Of a DNA stretch of 22,526 nt, positions 1 through 11,049 are shown one piece after another (the stretch's first letter is position 1; every line of letters starts with the position of its first letter). The stretch comes from Pelargonium cotyledonis (Eukaryota; Streptophyta; Magnoliopsida; Geraniales; Geraniaceae), in contig JAYMTA010000993.1 in the NCBI GenBank assembly GCA_036897625.1, forward strand, positions 1 through 22,526, read 5' to 3'. Position numbers and translations under genes: made by a program. A model generated the notes under the pieces. The model was not told the DNA's origin. It saw only the letters and a program-made list of their open reading frames with translations, and did not search any database.

Positions 1-776
1 TATATATATATATATTTGTTTTTAGGGAGATTATATAACCATATATATGATCTTAATTTTTGGTTTTCTGTTTAATTCAACGTGTATCAATTATTAATTA
101 TTGATTCAAAAACTATTTGATTTTCCCATTTAACGTTCTTTTATGGTTGATTGTTTTCCAATTAGGTAATGTGGAGTGGAATAAATCAAATTTTGAGTTC
201 AAGAAAACTTATGATGTTTCTCGTTTATATCTTTGCTCTCGTACTGGAAACGCATCGTTTGCGCGCATCAACTGTCGCTTGATCTCCATAATCATTGGAT
301 TGGTCGCTTGTTTCCTCTATTATCTTTGCGGAAATAATTATTAGTACAACACCATCTACTCCATTTTTTGCATATGTTTGGTATACATGGGTGCTTTATT
401 TACCATCCTCTTGTACATATTTTATGAAGTTGAGCCACGTGTATAATTATACACTGTCGTTTTAATTTTAGGTCTAGTTTGTTTAGCTATTTTATTTTTT
501 CTAAAGCGTATTACGCATTTAACGAATTATTATTTTCTCAAATGTATTGAAATATTTGATATTATACATTTTGTTTAAAAATAAGATAATAAGAATTATA
601 GTGTTGATTGAGTGTTATGCAAGCAAATACAACGCATTTTGTGTCATACTAAAATATGATTATATATATGTTATATGAGCAAATGCAAACAAATTAAAAC
701 TATGAACATTCCGACACCTGAGTTTGGTGGTGGAAAATGAGTTGGAGTCACATTTCAGTCAATTGCAAGGGAAGAT
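1..776. other. AT-rich intergenic DNA, no gene recognised
   Basis: It begins in a TA repeat. The one longer frame (about 117-344) lacks an ATG start and shows no family, so I do not call it. Confidence 0.6.
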
Positions 777-947
777 AAAAAAAAACTATGCATAGCCACA
801 CATTTCCATGTGAGAGGTCGTGAGTTCAAATTTCATTGCGTCGTGTGGGGTGGGGTGGGGTTTAAAGGGGAGAGCTACCCCCTATTGTGTAGCTCAACTA
901 ACTAGTTATTTAGTTTTTTTTTTTTTAAAAAAAAACTATGCATAGCC
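777..947 (+). mobile_element. 5'-truncated tRNA-related SINE copy with 21-bp target duplication
   Basis: The insert 798-926 is flanked by identical 21-bp repeats (777-797 and 927-947: nine A then ACTATGCATAGCC). It contains a B-box-like GAGTTCAAATTTC near 821-834, a G-rich stretch and the segment 864-899, and it ends in a T run. The 36-nt segment at 864-899 matches the inverted copy at 4284-4319 at 32 positions by eye, so the two belong to one family. The A box is missing, hence the truncation call. Confidence 0.7.
847..870 (+). repeat. Potential G-quadruplex (four GGGG runs)
   Basis: GGGG runs at 847-850, 852-855, 857-860 and 867-870 are separated by loops of 1, 1 and 6 bases, which satisfies the canonical G4 pattern. 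The tract lies within the SINE copy at 798-926. Confidence 0.7.
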
Positions 948-1089
948 CCTCATATGATATTATACATTAAATAAGTGATTCAATATGTTGTTCAGACTGA
1001 AAATAGTATATGTCGAGTTGTTATTCGATGCGACTTAGTTTTAAACTATAAGATATATATCTATCACACGGCAGTTTATCCTCCGCATC

Positions 1090-1910
1090 TGCAAATCCAG
1101 CACGGTGGTTGACGTTATGGCCTCCCTTCATTCGTCCCCAACTTCTCTGTTCCGTCGCTGGTGTCGTGGGTGGGAGGCGGTCTCTCTGCCCGAGATGCAA
1201 CAGTTACTTGTCGGGATCTCCTTGGCACCATCTACGCCGGACCGGCTATTAAGGTCCAACTTGAGATCAGGTATGTTCACCACTAAGCGAGCTTATGATG
1301 CTCTTTACCTCCAAACTCCTCATACCCGTCTCGCGTGCCACAAAGAAATTAATTTGGAAACATGTCGTGCCTCAAAAAATTCAATACTTTGCGTGGCTCG
1401 CAGCTCTTGATAATATCCAGTGTAAGGAGTTTCCGTTTCGTCGTGACGTGTTGTAGTAGGTCTCAAATCTCGTTTGCCCATTATGTGACTCAGTTGAGTC
1501 TTGTGCACATTTATTGACTACATGCTCTTGGTCATCTCAGGTATGGTTTGGTATTTTGAAGTAGAGGGTGGGGGGAGGGTGGGTGCTCTAATTAGCCTTA
1601 CCCAGGATTGTTACTCTCTTCTCTCACTCGGACTAAAGAGGAAAATTGTGTCAAAAGGTATGAAACTCGATATGTCTTCTCTTTTGGCATATTTGGTTGG
1701 CTAAAAATCATCTGGTCTTTCGTCATCATTTTTCTAGTGTGGAGGACACCATTCCTATGAGCTTTAGTCATTTTTAGCTCAATTGTTTTGACAATTCATA
1801 TTATAATTCTATTGCTTTTAGTTCCTAGATTGCTTGTCCAACTCTTGCGCCGAGTTGACGTGGACATTTTTTTTTATACTTTTATTTTAGCTTTGAGGTT
1901 TTATTAATAA
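1090..1910 (+). pseudogene. LINE (non-LTR retrotransposon) remnant, C-terminal zinc-binding (zf-RVT-like) region
   Basis: Three frames on the + strand carry pieces of a plant LINE reverse-transcriptase C-terminus: FTTKRAYDALYL near 1276-1311; then, after a shift, KLIWKHVVPQKIQYFAWL and CPLCDSVESCAHLLTTCSW (about 1340-1545), which has the usual Cys/His layout; then FWHIWLAKNHLVFRHHF near 1684-1735. There are frameshifts and stops (two TAG codons near 1454) and no reverse-transcriptase core, so it is a dead 5'-truncated copy. The TTATTAATAAAATG near 1901 may be near its 3' end. Orientation is the same as the AGD14-like gene just downstream. Confidence 0.65.
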
Positions 1911-2100
1911 AATGTACAGCAGGAAAAGGGTAGAGAAGTAATTTGAAGTCGCATTGACCAAGAGTTGAACAGAGCCAGCCAGCGAAGACCGTCAAAGAGA
2001 AAGAGAGGCACAATCATTATTCATATACGTCGATGGTGATGCTGCACAGGACACGACAGCGTTGATTTCATTTCACTGTGTCCGATCACACCCCAAAACA
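1880..2100 (+). promoter_or_regulatory. Probable core promoter region of the AGD14-like gene
   Basis: This short stretch lies between the LINE remnant and the CT-rich leader. It contains TTATTAATAAAA near 1901-1913 and TTGACC near 1955 (a W-box-like core). No single clear TATA box is placed. Assignment rests on position only. Confidence 0.3.
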
Positions 2101-2895
2101 ACCCATCTCATTCTCTTTCTCTCTCCGTCTCTATCGCACTTCCTCTCTCTCTCTCTGCATATCAATTTTTGAGCAAAAAAAGCAAAATTTGATGAACTTC
2201 TGTTAGCTGTACACAGAGCCCGTAGTTACCAACTATTGGAAGATCTTCAACCTCTCTCTCTCTCTCTCATACTATCGGTTGGCGGCTGGATCTCCTTGGC
2301 TTCGTCGTCACCTCCTAGCAGAGTTTCGGGAGTGGAACTGCTTGTGACTGCTGTCAATTCAGGTCAGGACTCAATTTCTCTCCTCGTCCGGTTTCTCGGG
2401 ATCCAAACACGCTCTCCAATCCGATTTTTGTCTGATTTCGGTGGTTCTGGTTTTCCAGATCCGTTGTTTTTTTTTTGCAAAGTTGATTTTCAATTAGACT
2501 AGCGTGCTTGCTGTTGATTTGTGCTTCTGTTTGGCTGCTGAGATAATGCGGGGGTACAGTAGAATTTTGGGGGTTCTGTGTGTTTTCTGTTTCTACGGGG
2601 TGGGAGGATTTGAATAGCTATGCTGTAGTAGTGTAGTGTGATTTAGTTGAGGATCATGACCTTGGAAGTCAATAATTCGAGCTAGTTAAATTGTTTGGTC
2701 CGTACTACTTATTTTGAGTTTCAAAATGTGCAGAAATGGGTGTTAATTGTATTTTGTGGGGGATAATTAGATGTCATTTTGAGAATTTGAGATTGAGCTG
2801 ATTGAATTTTGATTAATGTTTGTTCCTTTTAGAATCAAAATTTTCCCTTGCAAGTTTAGTGGAATTTGGTGCTTGGTGGAGCTAGGAAGTTTCTT
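2100..2895 (+). promoter_or_regulatory. AGD14-like 5' leader with a CT-rich tract and probable leader intron
   Basis: The stretch 2105-2160 is strongly pyrimidine-rich with CT repeats, and a second CT run lies at 2253-2267; such Y patches are common around plant transcription starts. The donor-like ATTCAG|GTCAGG at 2363 and the acceptor-like CCTTTTAG at 2832 would remove a leader intron of about 470 nt and leave a 63-nt second leader exon before the ATG at 2896. The T-rich, stop-filled character of 2370-2830 fits an intron. The transcription start itself is not determined. Confidence 0.5.
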
Positions 2896-5800
2896 ATGGC
2901 GAGTCGACTGAAGGAGGATGAAAAAAATGAACGAGTTATCCGGGGTCTTCTCAAGCTTCCCGAGAATCGAAGATGCATTAATTGTAACAGTTTGGTATGT
3001 GTATATTGCACTCTTGTTCATATGTTGTATTAGGGTTTTCTCTTTTGGATTATACAAAATAAACTACCATTAATAAATAGAATCAGCTACCATAATTAAG
3101 CCTATGACCAATAAAGAAGTTATCTATGATTACATTGTCCCTTGTGAATTTTTGTTCCATTGTCGTGAAGTGATCAATTTGATTGAATTTTAAGTAACAG
3201 TCTTTTTCTTTGTGCTGATAAAAAAAAGTCTTTTTCTTTGTGTTTATTCATTCAAAATAACATGATTGTACATGTATCTTATGCAATACTGGTGCAATGT
3301 GAAAGCATTTCTTTCTTTGTACTACACATACTTCCAAATTTAGTCTCTCTTTTGTAACGATATATTGGTGTTTCAAGGGTCTACGGAAAGAACCACTATA
3401 TAAACTTTCCTCAAGCTGTTGCTTCTTTTTTATCAACTTTATGCAAAAGTGTTAAATGATTCTGTTGGTTTTGAGTTATGGTACACATATAGCAGAATTT
3501 GGGGCTTAACTTGGACATATGCTAGTACTCCTTTTACTGGAGAGAGCATTGTATGTTCTCTAATTATTGCTAATCTGTTTTTTGCCAAACAGGGATCTCA
3601 ATATGTTTGCACAAATTTCTGGACATTTGTCTGCACAACTTGCAGTGGAATACAGTAAGTGCTAATATCTTTTTTAGCATGTTAATCAACTTCTATTTTT
3701 TCAGCTGCCCCAATTCAGTCAGGTTTGATATCCAGAGTAATTTACAAGTTTTATTATACACAGTGGAGTAGGAGTACATATGGTGTCCATATGTTAATTA
3801 CTTGATTTTTTGTATTTTTTTCTTCAGCCGAGAGTTCACTCACCGAGTTAAATCAGTGTCGATGGCTAAATTTACATCCCAAGAGGTGATTTCCCTTCAA
3901 GAGGGGGGAAATAAGGTACAAATTGTCATTTCCTCGGGGATCTATCTTTTTTATTTACTTTTTTTTTTGTGGAAAATTTTGTTTAGGATATAATTTATGA
4001 TTTGTCCATGAAAAGGATGCTCGAGTTTTGCAATTGCTGAATAATACTGTTTTTTTTTTTTTATGTTAGTGTGTGTGTGTGTGAATCAATCGGTTTAATC
4101 CAAATTCGAGTTGGTTAGGACCACATGGGGGAAAGAATAATCATACTGCTTTTGTTAGTCTATATATAATATATCTGGAAAGTATATTGTACACGTTAGA
4201 ATTCCCCTGCAAAACAAACTAACTTGAATGGGTATCGTATCCCATCTCCCATATTGATGGATTTCATGGACTTTTCTTTTATCAGTTGAGCTACACAACA
4301 TGGGGTACCTCTCCCTTTTTAACCTAAAACCCATCCTCACCCGCGAGATATGTCTTGACCATTGAGCCATCCCTAGGAAACAATGGATTTCATGGCATTT
4401 CTTTAATAAGAATCAACAGAAATAGTACTAATAGAAAAGGAATCAGAAAAAATCCCTCCTGTTTTTCATTGATTTTCTAAGTTTTCATTTTATCCCGTCT
4501 CATTTCACAGCGTGCTAAGGAAGTCTATTTTAAAGAGTGGGACTCGCAGCATCATTCAATCCCTGATAGCAGGTTATTGGTTGTACATTATGTCTTAATG
4601 CATATCATCATATGGCTACATTCTGACGTATGTATTTGCTGCCAGTAATGTTGAGAGACTACGAGATTTCATAAAACATGTCTATGTTGATAGAAGATAT
4701 AGTGGTGAAAGGAACTTTGACAGACCTCCAAGAGTAAAGATGGTAAGACAACTCTTAGCGCACCCACTGCAGCCAAACATATTAACTGCGGGTACCTGGA
4801 ATATTTGTGTAGAGGAATGTATCTAGTTTTTACTGATATAGTGATTCAATTCATACATTGGTTTGAATGTCATCAAATTAGCCAGTAAATTTATTTATAA
4901 ACTATGTTTTAGGGTGACAAGGAAGACTCCAACGATACCAAGAGAGCAGATACTTATCAGGGAGGATCCCGTAGCCCACCGTATGAGGATACATATGAAC
5001 GCCGTTACAGTGACAGGTCTAGTCCTGGTGGAAGAAGTTACGGTGAAAGAAGTCCCGGATATGATCAAGAAAGTCGGCAGTATGGTGACCACAAGAAAAG
5101 TCCAGCTCGCCCTGAAGTTGTCAATGACTGGCGTCGAGAAGATAGATTTGGAACTGGACGAAGATTTGAAGATCGTAGAATATCTGATGGAGATGCAAAG
5201 GTAGAAGGCAGATCACCTGAGCGGCCAAAAGATCTGGATACATCCAGCCCCCCTATGGTACGGCCAGTTAGAGAGATTTTGGGGGATAATATAGTGCCTC
5301 TTCGCATAAGTGAACCTCCAAAGGCCAGTGGTGGCAGGACAGCTGACGGATCTGCGCACACACAGGTAATGCTTCTGTCTGTTGACTTGCATGTGTTTTA
5401 GCTGCTTATATATATTATTTGTTTCTCGTGGTGATTTTTACCTCAACTTTTTTAGAACTAAATGTTTCTTGGTGGCACTGACGCACCATTAAGTATTATT
5501 GACCATTTAGACGAGTGTGGTATATGTCTCTTAAGTTCCAGTTGTTTCGGGAAGTTGTTTTTCCCTACAGAAAATGTCCTCTACTAAAAATAGCATCCAA
5601 AATTTATATTTTCTAGTGTTTGGTGTTCACATAAACAACTATTTTTTGGGTACAGATCTTAAAATTAAAACAAAAATAGAACACCTCAATTATGTTGGAT
5701 ACGCCATGTGTACAGCCTCTCCATCATGGAGACTCACAGCAGCAATTGGAGATCTTTATAGCAAGCTCATCCGTGCTTCCAATTCCCAAACCATTCCTAA

Positions 5801-8800
5801 TATCTGTAATATATATTCCTTTCTCCGTAAACATGGTCAAGCATACAGCCCCAGTTTCCAGAAATAAAGCTCATTCTTCAATGATCAATAATAGTACTCT
5901 CTGAATATCTCAACCCTCTTATCCACAACCTCTAATATCTTAATAACACAGCCCTGTGAGGCATTTGAAGCTACACCAGGTCTGGCCATCAATGACATTG
6001 ACAAATCAGATTTTTAAGAACTCAATATAGACATTAAGAGAGTGTTTGAGAAGGGGATCTGGTTCCATTGACCGCACTGACAATTGAAGCAATCGTGACA
6101 CCCCTGTTTGTTGTACTTTCCTATGGCTCTGGTCCAGATTTGCTCCACATATAAAGAATCGTGCGATGGAAGCCACCAAAAGATCGAAATCAATCACTAC
6201 TCCTTTCAACAAGCTCTCTGCCTGCCAGAGGATGGCCAGGTTTTTTTCATTTGGTCACTGCAGATCTATTCCTGCTTTTAGATCTGTAACCTCTAGTTGG
6301 TTACATTTCTCAACATGTTGTCCAAATTTAAAAATATTTACTGTTAAAATTGGGGAAAATGATATGAAGAGAGATGGGAATGGGCGGTATGGTCCACGGG
6401 GTGGTCAAGCACCGGTCATATTACATTTTGGAGATGGTTATAGATGGGTAAAATCAAGAATGAAATAAGGGGGAAGTTTTTTGCCCTATTATGAGGGATT
6501 TTTTCCATAGGCTTGCTACCGCTTCCCCCCAGAAATCCAGAACTTGAGGAAAATGAATAGATTTATAGTAATTTAAGTTTCTCTCTTCGTTTCTTTTTTA
6601 CAAGTATGCAAGTCATTATATTGGTTTAAATTGGATCTTAAGCCCCTACAGAGTTGATTTGTGAAATCAAAATATTTTTCAGAAACAGTGTTTAACTGGA
6701 TATATGTAATGTATGGCTTACCCATTACCTTGCAGCGTACCAGAATGATCCATTTGCACAGCCACTTCACATCAAACCATGTTCCGACTAATAACTGATA
6801 TCTGTATAAAGAAAATCACAAATAAGATTGCAAGTCATAAATTCTGTGATAGTGACTGCTCATCCATGTTTTTTAAACAGTAGTGGTCAGCAATTATATT
6901 CAAGAGGTGATAGATGAGAACTCTTTTCTTTCCTGGAGATTTTACAATTTTTGGTGGGATTGGTTGTTGTAATATAGATAAGTTTGATCGTTTTGCCTTC
7001 TATGGGTTTGCTTCGAATTATTATGAATAAGCACCTCTCTTGCTCTCTCTCCTCTGTGCCACTGAATAAGTCTTAAAATGATATGTTTCATATCCATATT
7101 GCTGCTTGACCTCTTGTGATAAAAAAACGCTACCGCATTTTGTTATTTATTTGGATGGTGCTCACTGTTTTCTTTCTGTCCATTAGTGAATACTTCAGGA
7201 AAAATATTGAATGAATGTAATTGTTGTAATTTACCTATAATTGCAGAGAACCGCATCTTCCAGTAGCTTGGGATCCACCAATGGGAATCCAGCAGAAGTT
7301 AAATGGGAGAGTTCTGGAAGTTTGATTGATTTTGATGCTGATCCTGAGCCACCGGTGGCTGGAGCAGTACCTCAAACACAGCAACCTACTGTGATGCAGT
7401 CTACTGCAATGCCAACAAGTTCACCCAATGACAATAATTGGGCTTCTTTTGATTTTCCCCCGACTAACGTGACTCAAGCTCCTTTAAATTCTCTAGATTC
7501 TGTACTAGCACAATTATCTGTGCCAGCATCTGTACCTGGTATGTCCGGAGTAGCAGGTGGCATGGGTACTCAGACAACTGGACCAGCTGTCAACCATCTG
7601 GTATCGGTTAGTAATGATGCAACTGTTGGTCCTGCAGGGCACACTCTGCCTTTTAGTGCTGGTGCTCCAGCAGCTGCTCCAAACAACAGCTTTTCAACAT
7701 TTCCTCCAAGTGGTGCCCCTGCAGCTATCCCTGGATTGATGCAGATGTTGCCTACACCTAGTGGTCAGTGGCCTGGCTTGCAGCATCAGCAGCCTTCTAT
7801 GTACCCAGCAAGTGGTATTCAGTGTAATTTTGCACAATTTGGTGGAGCTTCAAGCAATCAGGTTAGCACTTATGATGTATCTTCAATTCTTATGTTTTGT
7901 TATGATGTACTATTTGTTCTCATTGTAACTTAATTAATGTTGACAGCCATGGAATTTGTCGCCTACTCCAAATGCTCAAGGGTCATCTCCAGCAGTTTCA
8001 AAACCAGCTCAGGAGGTCACTTCTGGTGTTGTATCACAAACTAATATGGAATTAAAATCAAGTGAAAGAAAAGTATTGCCCGAGGTAATAGTATCTTTAA
8101 ATTGGGTTTCATCTGGCGCATATGTTAATATCTTTGTGTTTTTTTGTATCTTATAATCATATTGTCTGCAGGATCTTTTTTCTTTTAACTATTCTTCCAT
8201 GTCGGCGCCAGTTCCAGGGTGGCAAACTGGTCCACCACAGGGCATGGGGTTCAGTATGCAATATAATACTGCAGTGGTATGTCTTAGAAAACTGTGTCAA
8301 AAAGTCATCTCTTGTTTGACACCTATTTGTGTACCCATGTATGAAGACTCGTGTTTGGATTTTACAGCCCTTGCCAGCGTATCCCCAGTCATCAAAATCT
8401 ACAAATCCATTTGATGTTGGCAATGAATCATCTCCATTTCAAGCTCCTGCAGTGAGTATATTGAATTAATTTGCATATCTTGTATCTGCTTCTGTCATCT
8501 TGTCATTAAGTCTATGGTATAAAAAAAATATCACGTTCTATAAATATCTTCATATATGCTGACAAACCATACATATAGGTACTGCTATAATTTTGATCGT
8601 TTGCTGCCTTAAGCAGTATAGATATACAAAAAGAGAACTCGAAGCTAATACAGTTACTTGAATTAGAGTATTAGACTAAACGGATGACTGTTCAAAGTTT
8701 CTTCAGTCACCCCTTCTGGAGATAATTAAGTTTCTACTAGATCAACTTATTGGAGTAACTTGTTGATATAGAAGATTTCTGATTTACTTGAAGCTGAGCT

Positions 8801-10256
8801 TGTTTTGCATCTAACAGATGAATTAATTTCAGAACATGTTTTGACCTTTGCTGATCTCTCTTGTTTGTGCTGCAGTTTCCCTCCATGATGTCCATGCAAA
8901 GCGCCCTACCAAATATGCCACCTCCTTCAAGCTTACATCGAACCTCCAGCCTGGGTACTCCATCCCCAACATGGATGCAGCCGCAACCATCATCTTATGC
9001 ATCAGTAATGGCTCCTCAAGGACCTCCTTATGCATCAGCCTTACCTCCACAAGCACCATCTAATGCATCAGCAATGCCTCCAAGTATACTTTTTTTTTTT
9101 TTTTCAAATATATATAACAAATTGTCTTATGATGCTTAATTGGTTCCATCATGTGTATGGTCTGACTTCTTTCTGAAAAACCTCAGGGCCCTACATGGGA
9201 CAAATACCAGGCAATATGGTGCCTTCCAGGTAATTTTCCCTTTTCTTTTAAATTATTTAGATGGAATAGTTTTGGTGATTAAAAAAGAGAATGAACATAA
9301 GAAAAAAAAAAAAAAATTCCCCCCCCCCCCCCCCCTATATTAGATATGATGGGAGAAATGAGGGACCAAGTGAATTAGACTGTTAAAGCATTAAATTGTT
9401 TTCATTCAATTCATTGATTCTTTTCAGTCTTGTTTGAAGGAAAGGACTCCACCATTTTCTTTCTTTCCTCTTTCTGCCTCCAAATAGTGAGACTAGCATT
9501 TCCTAATTTTCCAGTGTTCTTTTCGTTCCATTATCTCTATCTATTGCCCAACAAGGGGTCGTTCGTTTAAAATTTTGGATTTTTTAAATGCTAGTAATTC
9601 ATTTGTCGAGAATTGAAAGAGCATTTAAAAAAATCTTAGATTTTTTAATATTTCAACTCATTTGAGGAAGGAGCATTTATTTTTAAAGTCAAATATGCCC
9701 TTTCCAATAAATTCTCAGGAACTAGACATTGATACCCAACATGTCCTAATTTTATAGGAATTCAATTGAAAATAGCTAAACAAACGACCCCCAAGTTGTC
9801 ACAGCTTTACACACACACACAGACACATGTATATTGTTGATATCATTGGTAAGTCGCACAATGCCAAAAAGAGTTGTTACAAAGTCTGAGTACTTGCTAT
9901 GGGATGTCATGCATACCAGTGAACTGGCTAGACCACTGATTCACTTGTAAAATCAAGGTTTAGTGATATTGAGTAAACCTGGTGTATCATGTATTTCTGC
10001 TTTATTAACTAACTCACGTAAAGAAGGTTTTGTTCTTTCTGGGTTGATTATATTTGTTCTGTGCACGAGGGTTGTTACCTCTATGCAGTGTTCATTGAGA
10101 TGAATATTCCTTTTCAGGCCTCAAGGACTTGTTGGGGGCTTTTCTACCGAGGGTGCTTCTTTTGGGCCCTCAAATCCAGATCAGATGGCTGGTAGATATT
10201 CGGCACCTGCAACACCAAATCCTTTCTCTTCTGCTGGTGGAAATCCTTTTGGATAA
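2896..10256 (+). CDS. AGD14: ARF GTPase-activating protein AGD14/ZIGA4-like (AGFG class), 730 aa, 13 coding exons
   Basis: Coding exons I read: 2896-2994, 3593-3654, 3828-3915, 4511-4572, 4646-4742, 4913-5365, 7247-7861, 7947-8084, 8172-8276, 8368-8451, 8876-9083, 9187-9229, 10118-10256; all introns GT-AG, total 2193 nt, one open frame ending TAA. Residues about 10-130 form the ArfGAP domain: zinc ligands C27, C30, C47, C50 (CX2CX16CX2C), then SGIHR with the arginine-finger position R55 and the family stretch HRVKSVSMAKFT. Residues 137-287 are Arg/Ser/Gly/Asp-rich and disordered. L313-D317 (LIDFD) fits a type-1 clathrin box. The rest is Pro/Gln/Ala/Ser-rich, with NPF motifs at 586-588, 719-721 and 727-729. 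By family, ArfGAPs speed GTP hydrolysis on ARF GTPases in vesicle traffic; NPF motifs bind EH-domain endocytic proteins. Membrane-traffic function here is inference. It is somewhat longer than the roughly 650 aa I recall for Arabidopsis AGD14. The start is the first ATG in frame with the zinc finger. Confidence 0.93.
4257..4395 (-). mobile_element. Short tRNA-related SINE copy in AGD14 intron 3, inverted to the host gene
   Basis: The flanking direct repeats ATGGATTTCATGG at 4257-4269 and 4383-4395 mark a target duplication. On the - strand the insert opens near 4374 with GGGATGGCTCAATGGTCAAG, where TGGCTCAATGG is a near-consensus tRNA A box. It ends with the family tail TTGTGTAGCTCAACTGATAAAAG. 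The insert is only about 113 bp and the B box is degenerate. The reading frame through it is fortuitous. Confidence 0.7.
5696..6249 (-). pseudogene. Decayed antisense coding fragment inside AGD14 intron 6, family not recognised
   Basis: On the strand opposite the host gene, 6249-6006 reads open for about 80 codons, with protein-like sequence such as GVVIDFDLLVASIARFF and LLKHSLNVYIEFLK. A one-base shift near 6008 continues at once into KSDLSMSLMARPGV and KILEVVDKRVEIFREYY. This frame then runs to about 5696 with three in-frame stops before a final one, through NELYFWKLGLYA and ILGMVWELEAR. A long frame broken by one shift and a few stops is what a pseudogene or captured gene fragment looks like. 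I do not recognise the parent; the helical, Leu-rich text could come from an ARM/HEAT-like or other helical protein. No poly(A) tail or target duplication was found, so a processed origin is not shown. The rest of intron 6 (5366-7246) has no further coding signal. Confidence 0.5.
9302..9335 (+). repeat. A15-TT-C17 homopolymer tract in AGD14 intron 12
   Basis: Fifteen A (9302-9316), two T, then seventeen C (9319-9335). A long C run is rare in AT-rich plant DNA. The exact lengths may be affected by sequencing. Confidence 0.85.
9555..9791. mobile_element. MITE with GGGGTCGTTYGTTTA inverted ends, in AGD14 intron 12
   Basis: The left end GGGGTCGTTCGTTTA (9555-9569) and the reverse complement of the right end GGGGTCGTTTGTTTA (9791-9777) match at 14 of 15 bases. 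CAA at 9552-9554 and 9792-9794 would be a 3-bp target duplication. The 237-bp length, AT-rich interior and lack of coding fit a Tourist-like (PIF/Harbinger) MITE, although the usual duplication there is TWA, so the superfamily is inferred. Confidence 0.65.
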
Positions 10257-10800
10257 ATACAAGAACAAAGCCTGTCTGACCCCATTTTGGGTTAGGTAGC
10301 ATCTTGTTGCTCCCTGTTATATTGCTGGTGGAAAGTTTTGATTTCTTTTTATGTAGCTTGACGTAGAAGATCCATCCAAATGAACACCATTCTGCGCTCA
10401 TCCCTCGGTTAAGGGTCGGATGCTCACATTGGGTCATGTCAACTTAAATAGTTTGGTTCGGCGACGAAAAGGAAAAGAGAGTTATAAGAGAGAGTAGTGT
10501 ACGATTCAAGGGGATACACTAACATATATCGGAGGAGATGGGGTAATTTATTTTTTTAAGCAGCTTTGGTGTGGTATTGGTATTTGTCGTGGTCTATTGA
10601 ATTGCCTGCTGCCCCAAGTAGTTGTATAATAATTCCTTCATTGTTTTTATTCTTTGTGCTGGCTGATTTTGATTTTGCAATCTCTTCATTATCTTGGTGA
10701 GCTCCGTCTGTGAAGTTTAATGTTCTGGGGTTCAACAATGTTACAGTGGAGTACAGATTGTAAGGTAATGATATTGAATATAAGATATTTTCTGTTTGTA
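10257..10800 (+). other. 3' UTR of the AGD14-like gene (end estimated)
   Basis: The sequence after the stop has UTR-like, T-rich composition with stops in all frames. TTGTATAATAATT near 10621 and AATATAAGATATT near 10776 resemble loose plant polyadenylation elements. The exact cleavage site cannot be set without transcripts. Confidence 0.4.
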
Positions 10801-11049
10801 AGCATAATTTGATATGAAAGATATTGTATCATAATTGAAGATATATTTTTGGCTGGATTGAGTTTGCTGTCATGCTACACTTCCTTACGGTACACGATTA
10901 TGCTGTAGATTATTTCTTGGAATGCACAGAACACACTTTGTTATTGTCAATAGTTTCCAGGATGAATTATTTCAGTACTGTTTTCGATGCTTGGATCCTA
11001 CATTTCAAATATTCAAACCATCAGTTCTAAGAACACGCCCGTTTTACAG

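Noticed and set aside
117..344. 75-codon open frame at the left edge
   Set aside because: It has no ATG start, no recognisable family and sits in TA-rich DNA; best taken as a chance frame.
4155..4370. - strand ORF of 71 codons
   Set aside because: It lies across the inverted SINE copy and arises from the element's tRNA-like sequence.
5065..5361. - strand 98-codon ORF
   Set aside because: It is a shadow of AGD14 exon 6; the + strand frame has the splice sites and family context.
7241..7933. Treating the 230-codon frame as a separate gene
   Set aside because: It is AGD14 exon 7 plus intron read-through; CAG|AGA and CAG|GTTAGC splice sites bound the real exon at 7247-7861.
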